A program made the position numbers and the translations under genes. Below are positions 23,455 to 32,605 of a stretch of DNA of 64,000 bases, piece by piece. The notes beneath the pieces were generated by a model. The model saw only the letters and a program-made list of their open reading frames with translations, was not told where the DNA came from and made no database searches. Position 1 is the first letter of the stretch. Every line of letters starts with the position of its first letter. Source of the stretch: Schleiferilactobacillus perolens DSM 12744. Its GTDB lineage: Bacteria > Bacillota > Bacilli > Lactobacillales > Lactobacillaceae. Location: the NCBI RefSeq assembly GCF_001435585.1, contig NZ_AZEC01000013.1, forward strand, positions 1-64,000. The letters are read 5' to 3'.

Positions 23455-24519
23455 ATGGCCACAAAAAAGAATTGGCAAATAATGTTAATGGCTTTTCTGC
23501 TCGTGCCATTGCTGATGCTCGGCTTAAGCAACCCGGTACAGGCAGAGGAAAAGGCACAAGGGTCAGATTTTTACATGGCGCCGTTATATCCGGAAAACCA
23601 AACGGATCAAAATCTCGGCTACTTTGTATTGAAAGTCACACCTGGGCAAAAGGGCAAGGTCGGGGTCCAGGTCCAAAACACGAGTAAAACCAGTACCCGT
23701 AAGATTCAATTGACGCCAACGCCAGCAACCACTAACGATGCAGGACAAATTAACTATTCACCGAGTGAGAAAAAAGCAGACGAAACTTTGCAACACCCGT
23801 TGAATCAGCTGTTTTCCAAACCGGTGACTGTCACGGTGGAACCAGAGAAAAGCAAGGTAGTGACCTTTGAATATATTCTTCCTAAAGAAGGGTTCAAAGG
23901 CCAAATCCTAGGGAGTATCTATGCCCTAGATATTACTGAACAAAAAGATGCGGATGGTCAATTTGCACTCAAAAACAAATTTGCCATGGCGTTAGGAATC
24001 GTTTTGAGTCAAGATCCTGAACAGACGCTGATGCCAGATTTGAAATTACAGCAGGTCCGGCCAGGTCTGAGTAATCAAAAGCCAGCAATTTTAGCGCGAT
24101 TACAAAATCAGGCACCGCAATTATTTCGCGGCATGAACATTGACACTCGGGTCACCGTAAAAGGAGAACAAGCAACTAAGTACCAACACAAACTGAAGAA
24201 CGGCTCTATGGCGCCAAACTCCAATTTTGACCTGCCTATCTCTGCAGAAAAAGATGGCCTTTCAGCGGGCCAGTACACGCTGCACATGACAGTTCAGGCG
24301 AAAGGAAAGACGTGGCGGTTCAATCGTAACTTTACCGTGAGTGAAAAAAGTGCGGCAAAGTTTGCAGCAAAGACCCCGGGTAATCAACAGCCGCCCTGGC
24401 AAAAATGGCTTTTGTGGATTGCCATCGGTCTAGCAGTACTCATCATCGGTTACGGATTGTACCTTCTCGGTGTGCGAAGGGGGCATAAAAATGAAACAGC
24501 TGATGCGCATAGCACTTAA
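23455..24519 (+). CDS. DUF916/DUF3324 WxL-partner membrane protein, cluster 1
   Basis: A 354-aa protein with a signal peptide (MATKKNWQIMLMAFLLVPLL ... VQA), a secreted two-domain body of about 280 residues, and a C-terminal transmembrane helix (LLWIAIGLAVLIIGYGLYLL) followed by a basic tail. This is the DUF916 plus DUF3324 architecture; recent naming calls these WxL-interacting protein, peptidoglycan-binding and host-binding domains. It would hold WxL proteins at the membrane/cell wall. ATG 23455 follows GAGGATCAGG. The 3' end overlaps the next small gene. Confidence 0.9.
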   Translation: MATKKNWQIMLMAFLLVPLLMLGLSNPVQAEEKAQGSDFYMAPLYPENQTDQNLGYFVLKVTPGQKGKVGVQVQNTSKTSTRKIQLTPTPATTNDAGQINYSPSEKKADETLQHPLNQLFSKPVTVTVEPEKSKVVTFEYILPKEGFKGQILGSIYALDITEQKDADGQFALKNKFAMALGIVLSQDPEQTLMPDLKLQQVRPGLSNQKPAILARLQNQAPQLFRGMNIDTRVTVKGEQATKYQHKLKNGSMAPNSNFDLPISAEKDGLSAGQYTLHMTVQAKGKTWRFNRNFTVSEKSAAKFAAKTPGNQQPPWQKWLLWIAIGLAVLIIGYGLYLLGVRRGHKNETADAHST

Positions 24520-24805
24520 AGTCAGCGTGCTTTTGGGATGCATCTTGATCCTATGCCGCACCATCCCCTCGGTAAACACGCGGGCTGCCGAAAGCACCGC
24601 CCAGTTCACGGTTATTGTTGATGATAAGGCAATTCCAGACGGCAGTGAAACACTGCCTGGTTCGACCATCACCACGACAACAACCGGTCGGATGCCGCAG
24701 TTGAATGACGATCACTCGTCCCTGCTGATAATTATCGGTGTGGAACTGGTATTACTCACACTAATTTTGAGTTGGCGACTACGGGGAAGGAGGGTGCAAC
24801 AGTGA
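24491..24805 (+). CDS. Small membrane-anchored surface protein with degenerate sorting signal, cluster 1
   Basis: A 104-aa protein: signal peptide (MKQLMRIALKVSVLLGCILI ... RAAES), a short extracellular segment (QFTVIVDDKAIPDGSETLPG), then RMPQLNDDHS, a hydrophobic helix and a basic RGRRVQQ tail. The layout is that of csc-cluster LPxTG proteins, but the sortase box reads MPQLND instead of LPxTG, so cleavage by sortase A is unlikely and the protein probably stays membrane-bound. The start lies inside the DUF916 3' end (29-base overlap), indicating coupled translation. Confidence 0.75.
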   Translation: MKQLMRIALKVSVLLGCILILCRTIPSVNTRAAESTAQFTVIVDDKAIPDGSETLPGSTITTTTTGRMPQLNDDHSSLLIIIGVELVLLTLILSWRLRGRRVQQ

Positions 24806-26403
24806 AAAAAATACTGTTGAAGCTTCTGATTCTCCTGAGTATTGGAACACTAAATGCTTCTTTGCTAATTAGTTCGGTATCGATGGTCGCATCGGCGAGT
24901 ATAGTCGCAACCACTACGGCACCAGTTGCAGAGAATAAGCCCAGCGGAAATGGGTTTGCGATTAATCTCTGGATTTTGGGTTATTGGATTTGGAATGGAA
25001 TTACGACACAACCTGGTGATGCCAATTTTGTTCAGGGATCATCTGGGCAAATAATCAAACTCACATCGACATATAAACCGAAACCATGGATTGGGAGCAA
25101 TGATAATGATGTGACTGGCGTTCAGACAAGAATTTATAGGAATGGCGGTTGGAGTAATCTTAATGAAGCAAAAGTCGATATTTCAAAAACGACGCCGAGT
25201 GCAAATATTAGCGTGGATTTAGGTACCGCATTGCCTAGTGGGACATATTACCTGCAATTTGCTGTGAAATATAGTAACAATACCACTGCGTATAGTCAGA
25301 TGATTAGGGTGACAATTGTACCTGAGCCGGTGAGTGCCACGGATATGGATCCCAAACCGGATCGACCAACCTTATTTTGGGGGGAAAGCACAGGTATTCA
25401 CGCCAACTTGATACCCGGAGAGAGTACTGCCAATGTGACCTGGACACAACCAAATAATCAGTACGGTAGTCTGGCTGTGACCACGGGGTCTTCCACCCAA
25501 TTCCAATCAACACAAGACAATAACAACAGTATTGTACCGTTAATGAAGAATCCCTCTGGGTTAAAAGTGGTTGTTCCAGTGACCGCAACGAACCATGATG
25601 GTAGCCAGGTGCATAAAGATGCATCGGTCACCGTGGGGGGGCTGTTACCGACGGAAGCTATTCGAGGGCACAGCTTCTCATATACGCCTGAGTCATATCA
25701 GGACATTGTGTTTCCCGAAGGCTCAACACAGTCTTATCAGTGGACTGTATATGATGCCAATTACAATAAAATTTCTTCCACAAGCGGTATGGTATTAAAT
25801 GAGAAAGAGTTTTCTTGGGGCAACGTGAAGCAGCCTCCCGTCAGGGATCATTACTATCTTCAACTTGACATTAAGGTAAAAACGAGTGCTGGTGACGCTG
25901 TCTGGCGTTCAAATTATGCGCCCTTAAAAGTTAATGATCCCCAGGTCCGTTTGATTGCAGTACCCAACTTACGTTTTGCCAAGTTTGTCAACGGAGCGGC
26001 AGTTGCGCCCACCGTCAGAGACTTTCTTCAACCAACCGGATTAACACTCAGTTACTTTCCGCTGGCCGGACAAACAGGGAAGAATACCTTCGATGGTAAC
26101 AACTCCGGTTTTCTAGCAGTACAAACCCAAGGCCCTAAGTGGAGTTTGTCTGTCAGTGCAAGTACCTTTGTCCACGAAACCAATGTGGCATTGGCGACGA
26201 CACCAACACTTACGTTGGGCTTGCCCAGCAGTAATGTCAGTGTGCCGGCTAATGGAACACCGGTCGTATTGTTCACTAATCAAACGGGTGATCTTACGTA
26301 TACTTTTTACAACAACACCAGGCTGCAAATACCCAAAACCGGCTCGATCTTAGCTGGTCGGTATCAATCACAACTTACCTGGACATTAACCCAGGCGCCT
26401 TAA
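24802..26403 (+). CDS. WxL-domain surface protein (long), cluster 1
   Basis: A 533-aa secreted protein. GTG 24802 with GGAAGGAGGG upstream is the start, overlapping the previous stop by 4 bases. After the signal peptide come beta-rich modules: one around residues 60-175 and one starting at DRPTLFWGESTGIHANL (about 195). A C-terminal WxL domain follows with KWSLSVS (about 448) and the terminal TWTLTQAP. It corresponds to the large cscC-type member, which would present adhesive or ligand-binding modules at the surface. Confidence 0.88.
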   Translation: MKKILLKLLILLSIGTLNASLLISSVSMVASASIVATTTAPVAENKPSGNGFAINLWILGYWIWNGITTQPGDANFVQGSSGQIIKLTSTYKPKPWIGSNDNDVTGVQTRIYRNGGWSNLNEAKVDISKTTPSANISVDLGTALPSGTYYLQFAVKYSNNTTAYSQMIRVTIVPEPVSATDMDPKPDRPTLFWGESTGIHANLIPGESTANVTWTQPNNQYGSLAVTTGSSTQFQSTQDNNNSIVPLMKNPSGLKVVVPVTATNHDGSQVHKDASVTVGGLLPTEAIRGHSFSYTPESYQDIVFPEGSTQSYQWTVYDANYNKISSTSGMVLNEKEFSWGNVKQPPVRDHYYLQLDIKVKTSAGDAVWRSNYAPLKVNDPQVRLIAVPNLRFAKFVNGAAVAPTVRDFLQPTGLTLSYFPLAGQTGKNTFDGNNSGFLAVQTQGPKWSLSVSASTFVHETNVALATTPTLTLGLPSSNVSVPANGTPVVLFTNQTGDLTYTFYNNTRLQIPKTGSILAGRYQSQLTWTLTQAP

Positions 26404-26418
26404 AATAACGCGCTTCCT

Positions 26419-26452
26419 GCCCAAAAGACGAATTTTCGTCTTTTGGGCTATT
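26419..26452 (+). terminator. Terminator between the two WxL clusters
   Basis: GCCCAAAAGACGA and CGTCTTTTGGGC form a 12-bp stem around a short ATTTT loop. The T tail is short (TATTTG), so read-through is possible. Confidence 0.75.
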
Positions 26453-26461
26453 TGCGTGAAG

Positions 26462-26490
26462 TTGCTAAAATTCCCCCTTATCGGTAAAAT
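26462..26490 (+). promoter_or_regulatory. Promoter of WxL cluster 2
   Basis: TTGCTA (26462-26467), 17-bp spacer, TAAAAT (26485-26490), about 50 bp before the WxL start. Confidence 0.5.
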
Positions 26491-26542
26491 GAGAGTGTTT
26501 GGAAGAAAATGTTTTCACAATATGGGAAGGGGTTTATTTCTT

Positions 26543-27277
26543 ATGAAACGTAAAGGGATAACGTTTCTGACTGCTGCTTTATTAGGTGCAGCAGCATTGC
26601 TCCCGGTTTCAACTGCCAATGCAGTCGCGGGACCTGGGACTGCAGATTATAACTTGAGCGGCAACACAACGGTGACAAATGGCCAAAATGTATTTGTGGC
26701 AGAAGCGGGTGCGAGTGCATCAGCGAAGTCAACGGCCGAGTTTACGGTTCAAGGCGGCCCGCTCCAACTGGTAGCTGTACCAGATTTGAACTTTGGTCAA
26801 GCGAACTTAAGCACCTTGATGAACGGTGGCACACAAGCATTGGCCAATAATGGCGTCAATGCGGCGGCCAATGTGGCGACTTCGAAGAATAAAACGGCAT
26901 TTGATGGTAATAGTGCAGGTAAACTGATCGTGAATGACTTACGTGGTTCTACCGGTGGCTGGACACTATCCACAGCGTTTAGCGGTGTTTTCAAGGCGAT
27001 TAATAATCCCGACTTGAATAACATCACGCTGAGCTTGTCAGCAACCGGGGCTAACCAGGTTGCACCAAATGAACAGTTGAATCTGGCTGGGACTAATATT
27101 GGTGCCACGGCATTGAATGTGGCGACAGCCGGTGCAACGCAAGGTAAAGGGGCGACGACTTGGACTGTCAGCGGACCGACGAATGCCAGTTTGACAATCC
27201 CTGCACAATCCGCCAACATTTCGGCGAATGCGGTCTATCAATCTGATATTGTTTGGACTTTAATTGCCGGTGCCTAA
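26543..27277 (+). CDS. WxL-domain surface protein (short), cluster 2
   Basis: A 244-aa paralog of the protein at 22662, with signal peptide MKRKGITFLTAALLGAAALL and cleavage near ANA. The WxL domain carries GWTLSTAF (about 153) and ends VWTLIAGA. The two paralogs align along their full length, including the blocks KSTAEFTVQ, LVAVPDLNFGQ and FDGNSAGKLIVNDLRG. Start ATG 26543 with AAGGGG; the longer frame from 26456 contains the promoter. Confidence 0.9.
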   Translation: MKRKGITFLTAALLGAAALLPVSTANAVAGPGTADYNLSGNTTVTNGQNVFVAEAGASASAKSTAEFTVQGGPLQLVAVPDLNFGQANLSTLMNGGTQALANNGVNAAANVATSKNKTAFDGNSAGKLIVNDLRGSTGGWTLSTAFSGVFKAINNPDLNNITLSLSATGANQVAPNEQLNLAGTNIGATALNVATAGATQGKGATTWTVSGPTNASLTIPAQSANISANAVYQSDIVWTLIAGA

Positions 27278-27342
27278 GCACAACACACTGACGATGGCGG
27301 CTTCGGCTGTCATCAGTTACTTATTGGAAAGCGAGAATCAGA

Positions 27343-28400
27343 ATGGCAATTAAGAAACGCTGGGCTGTACTGTGGCTGGCTTTTTTGCTGATGCCATTGG
27401 GGTGATGCTCGGATTAATGCACACTGTGCAAGCCGCGGCGCAGGGGGCCGAGTTTTATTTAGCCCCGTTGTACCCGGATAATCAGACAGATCACAATTTA
27501 GGCTATTTCGTCTTGAAGGTCACGCCTGGGCAAAGGGGTAAAGTGGGTGTTCAGGTCCAAAATACCAGTAAAACGGATACCCGCAAGATTCGTTTGACAC
27601 CGACATCAGCAACTACAAATGATGCCGGTCAGATCAATTACACGCCGAGCACAAAAAAAGCAGATGCCACCTTGCAGCATCCGCTCAATCAACTGTTTTC
27701 TAAGCCGGTGACCATCACGGTGGATCCGGAACAAAGCAAGGTCGTTACCTTTGAATACATTGTGCCGACTACGGGGTTCAAAGGGCAGATTCTCGGCAGT
27801 ATTTATGCTTTGGATGTGACCGAAGACAAGGCTGCGTCTGGTCAGTTTGCCCTACGCAATCAGTTTGCGATGGCCCTCGGTGTGATTCTAAGTCAGGATC
27901 CGGCCCAAACGCTCACACCTGATTTAAAGTTGCGGCAAGTGCGGCCGGGTTTGAGCAACAAACAACCGGCCATCTTGGCCCGGTTGCAAAACCAAGCCCC
28001 GCAGCTTTTTCGCGGAATGGCGATCAATGCTCGGGTGACGAAGCGCGGGGAAAAAGGAACCATGTATTCGGCCAAGCTGACAGGCGGCTCCATGGCCCCT
28101 AATTCTAACTTTGATTTACCCATCTCGGCAGCGAAGAAGGGTATTTCGGCGGGGCAGTACACACTGCACATGACAGTGCAGGCAGTTGATAAAACATGGC
28201 AATTTACACGCAACTTCACGGTCAGTGAGCAAGAGGCCAATAAGTTTGCAAAACGTCAAACTGGCACTCAATCACCTTGGCAAAAATGGTTATGGTGGAT
28301 TGTGCTGGCTTTAGCAGTACTCATCATCGGTTATGGTCTCTACCTTCTCGGCGTACGAAGGGGGCATCAAAATGAATCGACGGACAAACACGACTCTTAA
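27343..28400 (+). pseudogene. DUF916/DUF3324 protein, cluster 2, frameshifted in the signal peptide
   Basis: Paralog of 23455-24519. From ATG 27343 (RBS region GCGAGAATCAG matches copy 1) the frame reads MAIKKRWAVLWLAFLLMPLG and meets TGA at 27403-27405. The remainder (MLGLMHTVQAAAQGAEFYLA onward, to 28400, with the C-terminal helix) is open in another frame. Alignment with copy 1 shows two extra bases (TTGGGGTGATG against TTGCTGATG). The TGA overlaps ATG 27405 (TGATG), so restart is possible, but the product would lack most of its signal peptide and probably not be secreted. A sequencing error is the alternative. Confidence 0.75.
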
Positions 28401-28686
28401 AATCGGCGTGCTATTAGTCGGTGTCTTTGGGCTGGGCTTGTTTCACCGGGCCACACCAGTGCAAGCGGCCAACAGTACGGCCCAATTTACAGTAATTGTG
28501 GATGATACATCGATCCCCAAGGGTGACGAAACATTGCCGGAGTCACATATTACGACTGAAGATGAGGGCAAGATCCCCCAATTAGATGAACAACGCTCAC
28601 CGCTGTTGGCCGTTGTGGGCTTAGAATTAATTATTCTGACAGGATTAGCTAGCTGGCAATTACGAGATCGGAGGAGGTCGCAGTAG
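28372..28686 (+). CDS. Small membrane-anchored surface protein with degenerate sorting signal, cluster 2
   Basis: A 104-aa paralog of 24491-24805: signal peptide ending PVQAAN, segment AQFTVIVDDTSIPKGDETLP, then KIPQLDEQRS, a hydrophobic helix and RDRRRSQ. The sortase box is IPQLDE, again with Leu in place of the T and no Gly, so the change is shared by both copies and is not a fresh mutation. It overlaps the end of the DUF916 gene and the start of the long WxL gene. Confidence 0.75.
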   Translation: MNRRTNTTLKIGVLLVGVFGLGLFHRATPVQAANSTAQFTVIVDDTSIPKGDETLPESHITTEDEGKIPQLDEQRSPLLAVVGLELIILTGLASWQLRDRRRSQ

Positions 28687-30278
28687 TGAAAAAGATTTTG
28701 TTGAAGCTGTTGGTCCTCCTCAGTCTTGGTGTGCTGGGCGGCGGTGTGGCGGCGGCCGGATCTGGATCATTGGTACCTCAGACAGTTGTCGCAGCGGATA
28801 CAGCGCCGACTCCCGAGAGAACCCCGTCCAGTCCCGGAGATGCATGGCGTGTTCCGATCCTCAACTTTTGGGTCATTACTAATGGCATCACTGCCCAACC
28901 CAGTGATGTGAATGCTGTTCAAGGCACACCGATCCAAGCCAAATTAATATCCACGTATTGGCCGCGAGTCGCGGGCATCTTTGGCAGCAACGATATTACG
29001 AGTGTGACTGCGCGGGTTTATCGGAACAATCAGTGGGCAGATGCAACGGCGACAGCGACCTACAATAAGCAAGCCCCTTACGCAGATGTGACCCTCAATC
29101 TAGGAGCGTTGCCAGTAGGCACTTACTATTATCAGTTTGGTGTGCATTACAGTAATAACACCATTTTGTACAGCAATATGATTAAGGTGACCGTTTTACC
29201 TGCACCCAAGGATGCGACGGCGATTAATCCCCAACCGGACCGGCCCACGATTTTTTGGGGAGAAAGCACTGCCATTCATGCCAACTTGACGCCTGCGGAT
29301 AGTACGTCGCCAGTGACTTGGACGCCGCCAGCGACTGAAGTCGGCAGTTTATCTACCACGACGGCGCTTTCCACTCGCTTCAGTTCAACCGTGGACAATC
29401 AAGGCAGCATTGATAGTCTGATGCGCAACGATAATGGGTTGACTGTTAATTTTCCAGTTAAGGCGACCAATACGGTGGTACCAGGAACCATCAACGGCAG
29501 CACCCAGGTGACCGTCGGGGGCCTGGTGCCCCAGGCGGCAACAGCCAATCGTGCTTTTTCCTATCTGCCGGCTGCTTTGACGGGAATTGTATTCCCCAGT
29601 GGGGCCACACCAAGCTACCAATGGTCGGTCTATAATTCTGCCCACCAAAAAATCACCACAACGGCAGTTCTCAATTCGCCGACGTTTTCTTGGGCCAGCG
29701 TGGCTAAGCCCACAGTGGATGATTATTATTATCTGCAACTGAACATTATTTTGACCAACAGTGAGGGTACGACCACCTGGCGCTCAAATTATACGCGGCT
29801 GACGGTCACGGCCAACCAGTCCCAACTGATTGCCGTGCCTAACCTAAGTTTCTTAAATTTTGCCAGTGGCACGCCCACCACACCCAAAGTCGCTGACTTC
29901 TATCAAACTGGCGGAGTGACGTTGAATTATGCACCACTGGCCGGGCAAACCAGTAAGAATACCTACGACGGCAACAACACCGGTTTTCTCGCTGTCCAAG
30001 GGCAGAATTGGAGTTTGTCCGTCAGTGCCAGTGGTTTTGTTCATGATCTGTCGGGTATGTCATTGCCCACCAATCCCACTTTGACGATGGCCATCCCGGG
30101 GTATCCGAATGTGGCGGTACCTACGAATGACACCGCCGTGACGCTATTAGCTAATCAGCAAACCAATCTGGCAACCAATTTAACTAGCACTACCAGCCTG
30201 CATGTGCCGCAAACGGCGTTTATGCTCACAGGGAAGTATCAATCCGAGTTGACCTGGACATTAACCCAGGCACCTTAA
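28686..30278 (+). CDS. WxL-domain surface protein (long), cluster 2
   Basis: A 530-aa paralog of 24802-26403, starting with GTG 28686 that overlaps the previous TAG by one base. Signal peptide MKKILLKLLVLLSLGVLGGG, beta-rich modules including DRPTIFWGESTAIHANL (about 185), and a C-terminal WxL domain with NWSLSVS (about 443) and TWTLTQAP at the end. Its 3' end overlaps the convergent TetR gene by 4 bases, so no terminator separates them. Confidence 0.88.
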   Translation: MKKILLKLLVLLSLGVLGGGVAAAGSGSLVPQTVVAADTAPTPERTPSSPGDAWRVPILNFWVITNGITAQPSDVNAVQGTPIQAKLISTYWPRVAGIFGSNDITSVTARVYRNNQWADATATATYNKQAPYADVTLNLGALPVGTYYYQFGVHYSNNTILYSNMIKVTVLPAPKDATAINPQPDRPTIFWGESTAIHANLTPADSTSPVTWTPPATEVGSLSTTTALSTRFSSTVDNQGSIDSLMRNDNGLTVNFPVKATNTVVPGTINGSTQVTVGGLVPQAATANRAFSYLPAALTGIVFPSGATPSYQWSVYNSAHQKITTTAVLNSPTFSWASVAKPTVDDYYYLQLNIILTNSEGTTTWRSNYTRLTVTANQSQLIAVPNLSFLNFASGTPTTPKVADFYQTGGVTLNYAPLAGQTSKNTYDGNNTGFLAVQGQNWSLSVSASGFVHDLSGMSLPTNPTLTMAIPGYPNVAVPTNDTAVTLLANQQTNLATNLTSTTSLHVPQTAFMLTGKYQSELTWTLTQAP

Positions 30279-30835
30279 CCAGTGCTTAATGTATCCAGAT
30301 AATTGGTTATCATTTGGTTGAAGCTGTCCGCTGCTGAGACGGTTGGATTATGGAACCAGCCCGCCCCCACATTCACAATTTCGCCAACGATCAGATTACG
30401 CAGTGTACGCGCGATGATAATCTGATCGTTTTTTTTGTCGCTATAAGTGGCACATAGCTGCATCAGTAATCCGTTTAAATCCGTGACGGTCTGGTGGGCC
30501 GTGTTGTCTTGCAGATGGCGCGGCGTCATGAGGACAAAACGGGCCAGACGGATATTTTGTAAACCGACAGTGCGGCAGACCTGGGCAAAACGCTCGATGG
30601 CTGGACGACCAGAAAGACCAAATAGTTGGTTTTTTAATGTATCGCTGAGGGTCCCCAGTGCCCACAGGAAGATGGCTCCGCGCAGTTGATCCTGGTTGGC
30701 AAAATACACATACAGTGCCTGGGAACGGGTCCCCATTTCCCGGGCAATATTCGAGAAAGTGGGCGTCTGATCATGAGTAATCAAGATAACCGCTTGCTGG
30801 ATAATTTTTTTGGAAGATAGAATTTGACGTGGCAA
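30275..30835 (-). CDS. TetR/AcrR-family regulator
   Basis: A 186-aa protein with an N-terminal TetR HTH (TFSNIAREMGTRSQALYVYF, then ANQDQLRGAIF, residues about 26-56) and a helical ligand domain. TTG start with AAGGGAG upstream. It is divergent from the TSUP transporter gene, and the shared intergenic region carries a palindrome over the transporter's -10, so the transporter is the probable target. Confidence 0.87.
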   Translation of the reverse strand: MPRQILSSKKIIQQAVILITHDQTPTFSNIAREMGTRSQALYVYFANQDQLRGAIFLWALGTLSDTLKNQLFGLSGRPAIERFAQVCRTVGLQNIRLARFVLMTPRHLQDNTAHQTVTDLNGLLMQLCATYSDKKNDQIIIARTLRNLIVGEIVNVGAGWFHNPTVSAADSFNQMITNYLDTLSTG

Positions 30836-30854
30836 AAAAAGAACTCCCTTCAGC

Positions 30855-30887
30855 TTGACTAATACATATTGTAACCTATAATTACAA
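30855..30887 (+). promoter_or_regulatory. TSUP promoter with TetR operator
   Basis: TTGACT (30855-30860), 16-bp spacer, TATAAT (30877-30882). The palindrome TTGTAACCTATAATTACAA (30869-30887) covers the -10; a further half-site TTGTAA follows at 30889. This fits repression by the divergent TetR protein. Confidence 0.7.
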
Positions 30888-30926
30888 CTTGTAAATTAAA
30901 AATGCGCTGCTGAAAGGAACTTTTCT

Positions 30927-31673
30927 GTGAATCTCTTTTTGCTAATTGTGATTGGTTTTGTCGTGGGCTTATTTGTCATTAGTATGGGTGGCGGTGGCGC
31001 GGCTATCTATTTAGGCGTTTTGACCGCTGTCTTTCATCTGACGCCAGCACGGGCAGCTGCGACATCGTTAATTACGGCACTGCCGTCTTTGGTCATTGGG
31101 TCAATCGGATATTTTCGCCAAGGGAAGATTGACGTTAAACTTGGTAATCAAATGCTATTGGCGGCATTACCGGCGGTGGTGGTTGGATCGTTGGTTTCTC
31201 CATATATACCCACTACAATTTATCAGTGGATTGTGGGAATTATTCTATTTGTCCTAGGGATCCAGATATTTTTCCAACAAAATCAGCACAAGGGGTCCCG
31301 TAATGTATCGCCCAGTCGAATGAAAGCCAGCCTGTATGGCGTACTCAGCGGTCTGATGGTGGGGGTGGCTGGTCTCAGCGGCGGCGGCCCCATTCTCGCG
31401 GGCTTACTGTTAATGGGTCAGGATATGTTTAGTGCAGCCGCAACATCTTCTTATGTGCTGGTCGGGATGACAGCGGTCGGAACTTTGCTGCACTTTTCCG
31501 GTGGCCGAATTGACTGGACGGCTGGTGGTGGATTGATGATTGGCGCCATTATCGGGGCATTACTAGCACCATTACTCTTGAATAAATTGAGTCAAAATCC
31601 ACACACCCAGAAGTATCTCAAACTATTTATTGCGGTGCTGCTCGTGCTCATGGGAATTAAAACCGTCTTTTAG
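30927..31673 (+). CDS. TSUP-family membrane transporter, TetR-controlled
   Basis: A 248-aa polytopic protein with the family repeats (MGGGGAAIYLGVLTAVF near residue 21; GVAGLSGGGPILAGLLLMGQ near 151). GTG start with AAAGGAAC. The promoter overlaps a TetR-type palindrome, suggesting induction by the transported compound or a related stress. It is distinct from the TSUP protein at 3413. Its stop overlaps the convergent MFS remnant by 4 bases. Confidence 0.88.
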   Translation: MNLFLLIVIGFVVGLFVISMGGGGAAIYLGVLTAVFHLTPARAAATSLITALPSLVIGSIGYFRQGKIDVKLGNQMLLAALPAVVVGSLVSPYIPTTIYQWIVGIILFVLGIQIFFQQNQHKGSRNVSPSRMKASLYGVLSGLMVGVAGLSGGGPILAGLLLMGQDMFSAAATSSYVLVGMTAVGTLLHFSGGRIDWTAGGGLMIGAIIGALLAPLLLNKLSQNPHTQKYLKLFIAVLLVLMGIKTVF

Positions 31674-32605
31674 TCGCTGGCTGGCATTTTTTTGACCATC
31701 ATCACCGTCAAAATCAATAGACAGAATGCAGCGATACCAAACGCCAGCCAACTGGCTGCTGGACTAACGCCATTGGCGATGCCGAGGAAAACCACTTGAC
31801 CGATGGGGGCGCCGATCAGCGTGACCATGCCGACAACGCCCGACATAGCGGCAATTTCTTTCTCGGGTACACGCATCATTAGCAGGGTGCTGATACGGGG
31901 ATTAATTTTACCCAACAGATAGCCGGTGGCGAAGAGGCTGGCGATGATCAGCCCAATGCTCCACTGGCCCAGGAAAGCGACGGCCAGTGACATGGCAGCG
32001 GCCAGGATCAACGCCATCAGTTTCATGATCGACAGCCGCTGCAATCCGTCATTGGCGAATAGTGATCCCGCAATCAGCCCAATCGACAGTGTCATATTCA
32101 AGACGGCGACCGTGTAACCATAATTGTTGAGCCAAAGGCGGGGGGTACTTAACAGCGTGACGGTCATCATACCGTCGTTGGCCGCGGTCAGCAAATTGAT
32201 CAAGAAAGCGAAGATACTCAGGATGAATAAGGACCGATCATGATGTAAGAAAGCCAGCGTTTGACGGATGCTTTGGCGCAATGGCAGCCGCTGGAACGGG
32301 CGAGCAGACTGGGCTGGCTCAGCCGTTTGCAATATTTGGCGCTGGCGGATTAAGGACCAGGCGCTGAGCAGAAAGGTTGCCGCATTCAGCAGGCCGAATA
32401 ACACATAGTTGTGGTTGAGCAGCACAATAATGGTCGCGCCCACCCCTTGAAAGACGGTTTGGACGATGGTATGCGCGGCAGTGGAAAATATACTGCAGAC
32501 AGAACACGATCTGAATAATGCGAATCGGCTGCTATTTTGCCGCGGGTGGTATGCCCTTGTGGCCGGAGATGAGACCGGTGGCATCAAGACTTGCGAGCAG
32601 GCCAT
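31670..32605 (-). pseudogene. MFS transporter, 5'-truncated remnant
   Basis: The frame encodes about 265 residues of a DHA3-type MFS protein from roughly the fourth or fifth helix to the end (QGVGATIIVLLNHNYVLFGL ... VVGMVTLIGAPIGQVVFLGI). The first 40 residues (MACSQVLMPPVSSPATRAYH) are unlike a transporter start, and the first helices with the loop-2 motif are missing. Between 32605 and 32790 no frame restores them, though transporter-like bits appear in other frames. The gene looks decayed by deletion plus frameshifts. Confidence 0.7.

Larger units (their letters stand above)
22662..30278 (+). repeat. Tandem duplication of a four-gene WxL surface cluster
   Basis: Genes 22662-26403 and 26543-30278 have the same order, similar lengths (243/244, 354/about 350, 104/104, 533/530 aa) and clearly alignable sequences, for example shared GQILGSIYALD and PDLKLxQVRPGLSN in the DUF916 pair and FWGESTxIHANL in the long WxL pair. 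Each unit has its own promoter. A duplication followed by divergence explains this. Confidence 0.85.

Noticed and set aside
27343-27405. Programmed frameshifting or phase variation at the G run in the second DUF916 gene
   Set aside because: The run is only four G and there is no slippery heptamer; a plain indel or sequencing error is simpler, so I report the frameshift but not a mechanism.
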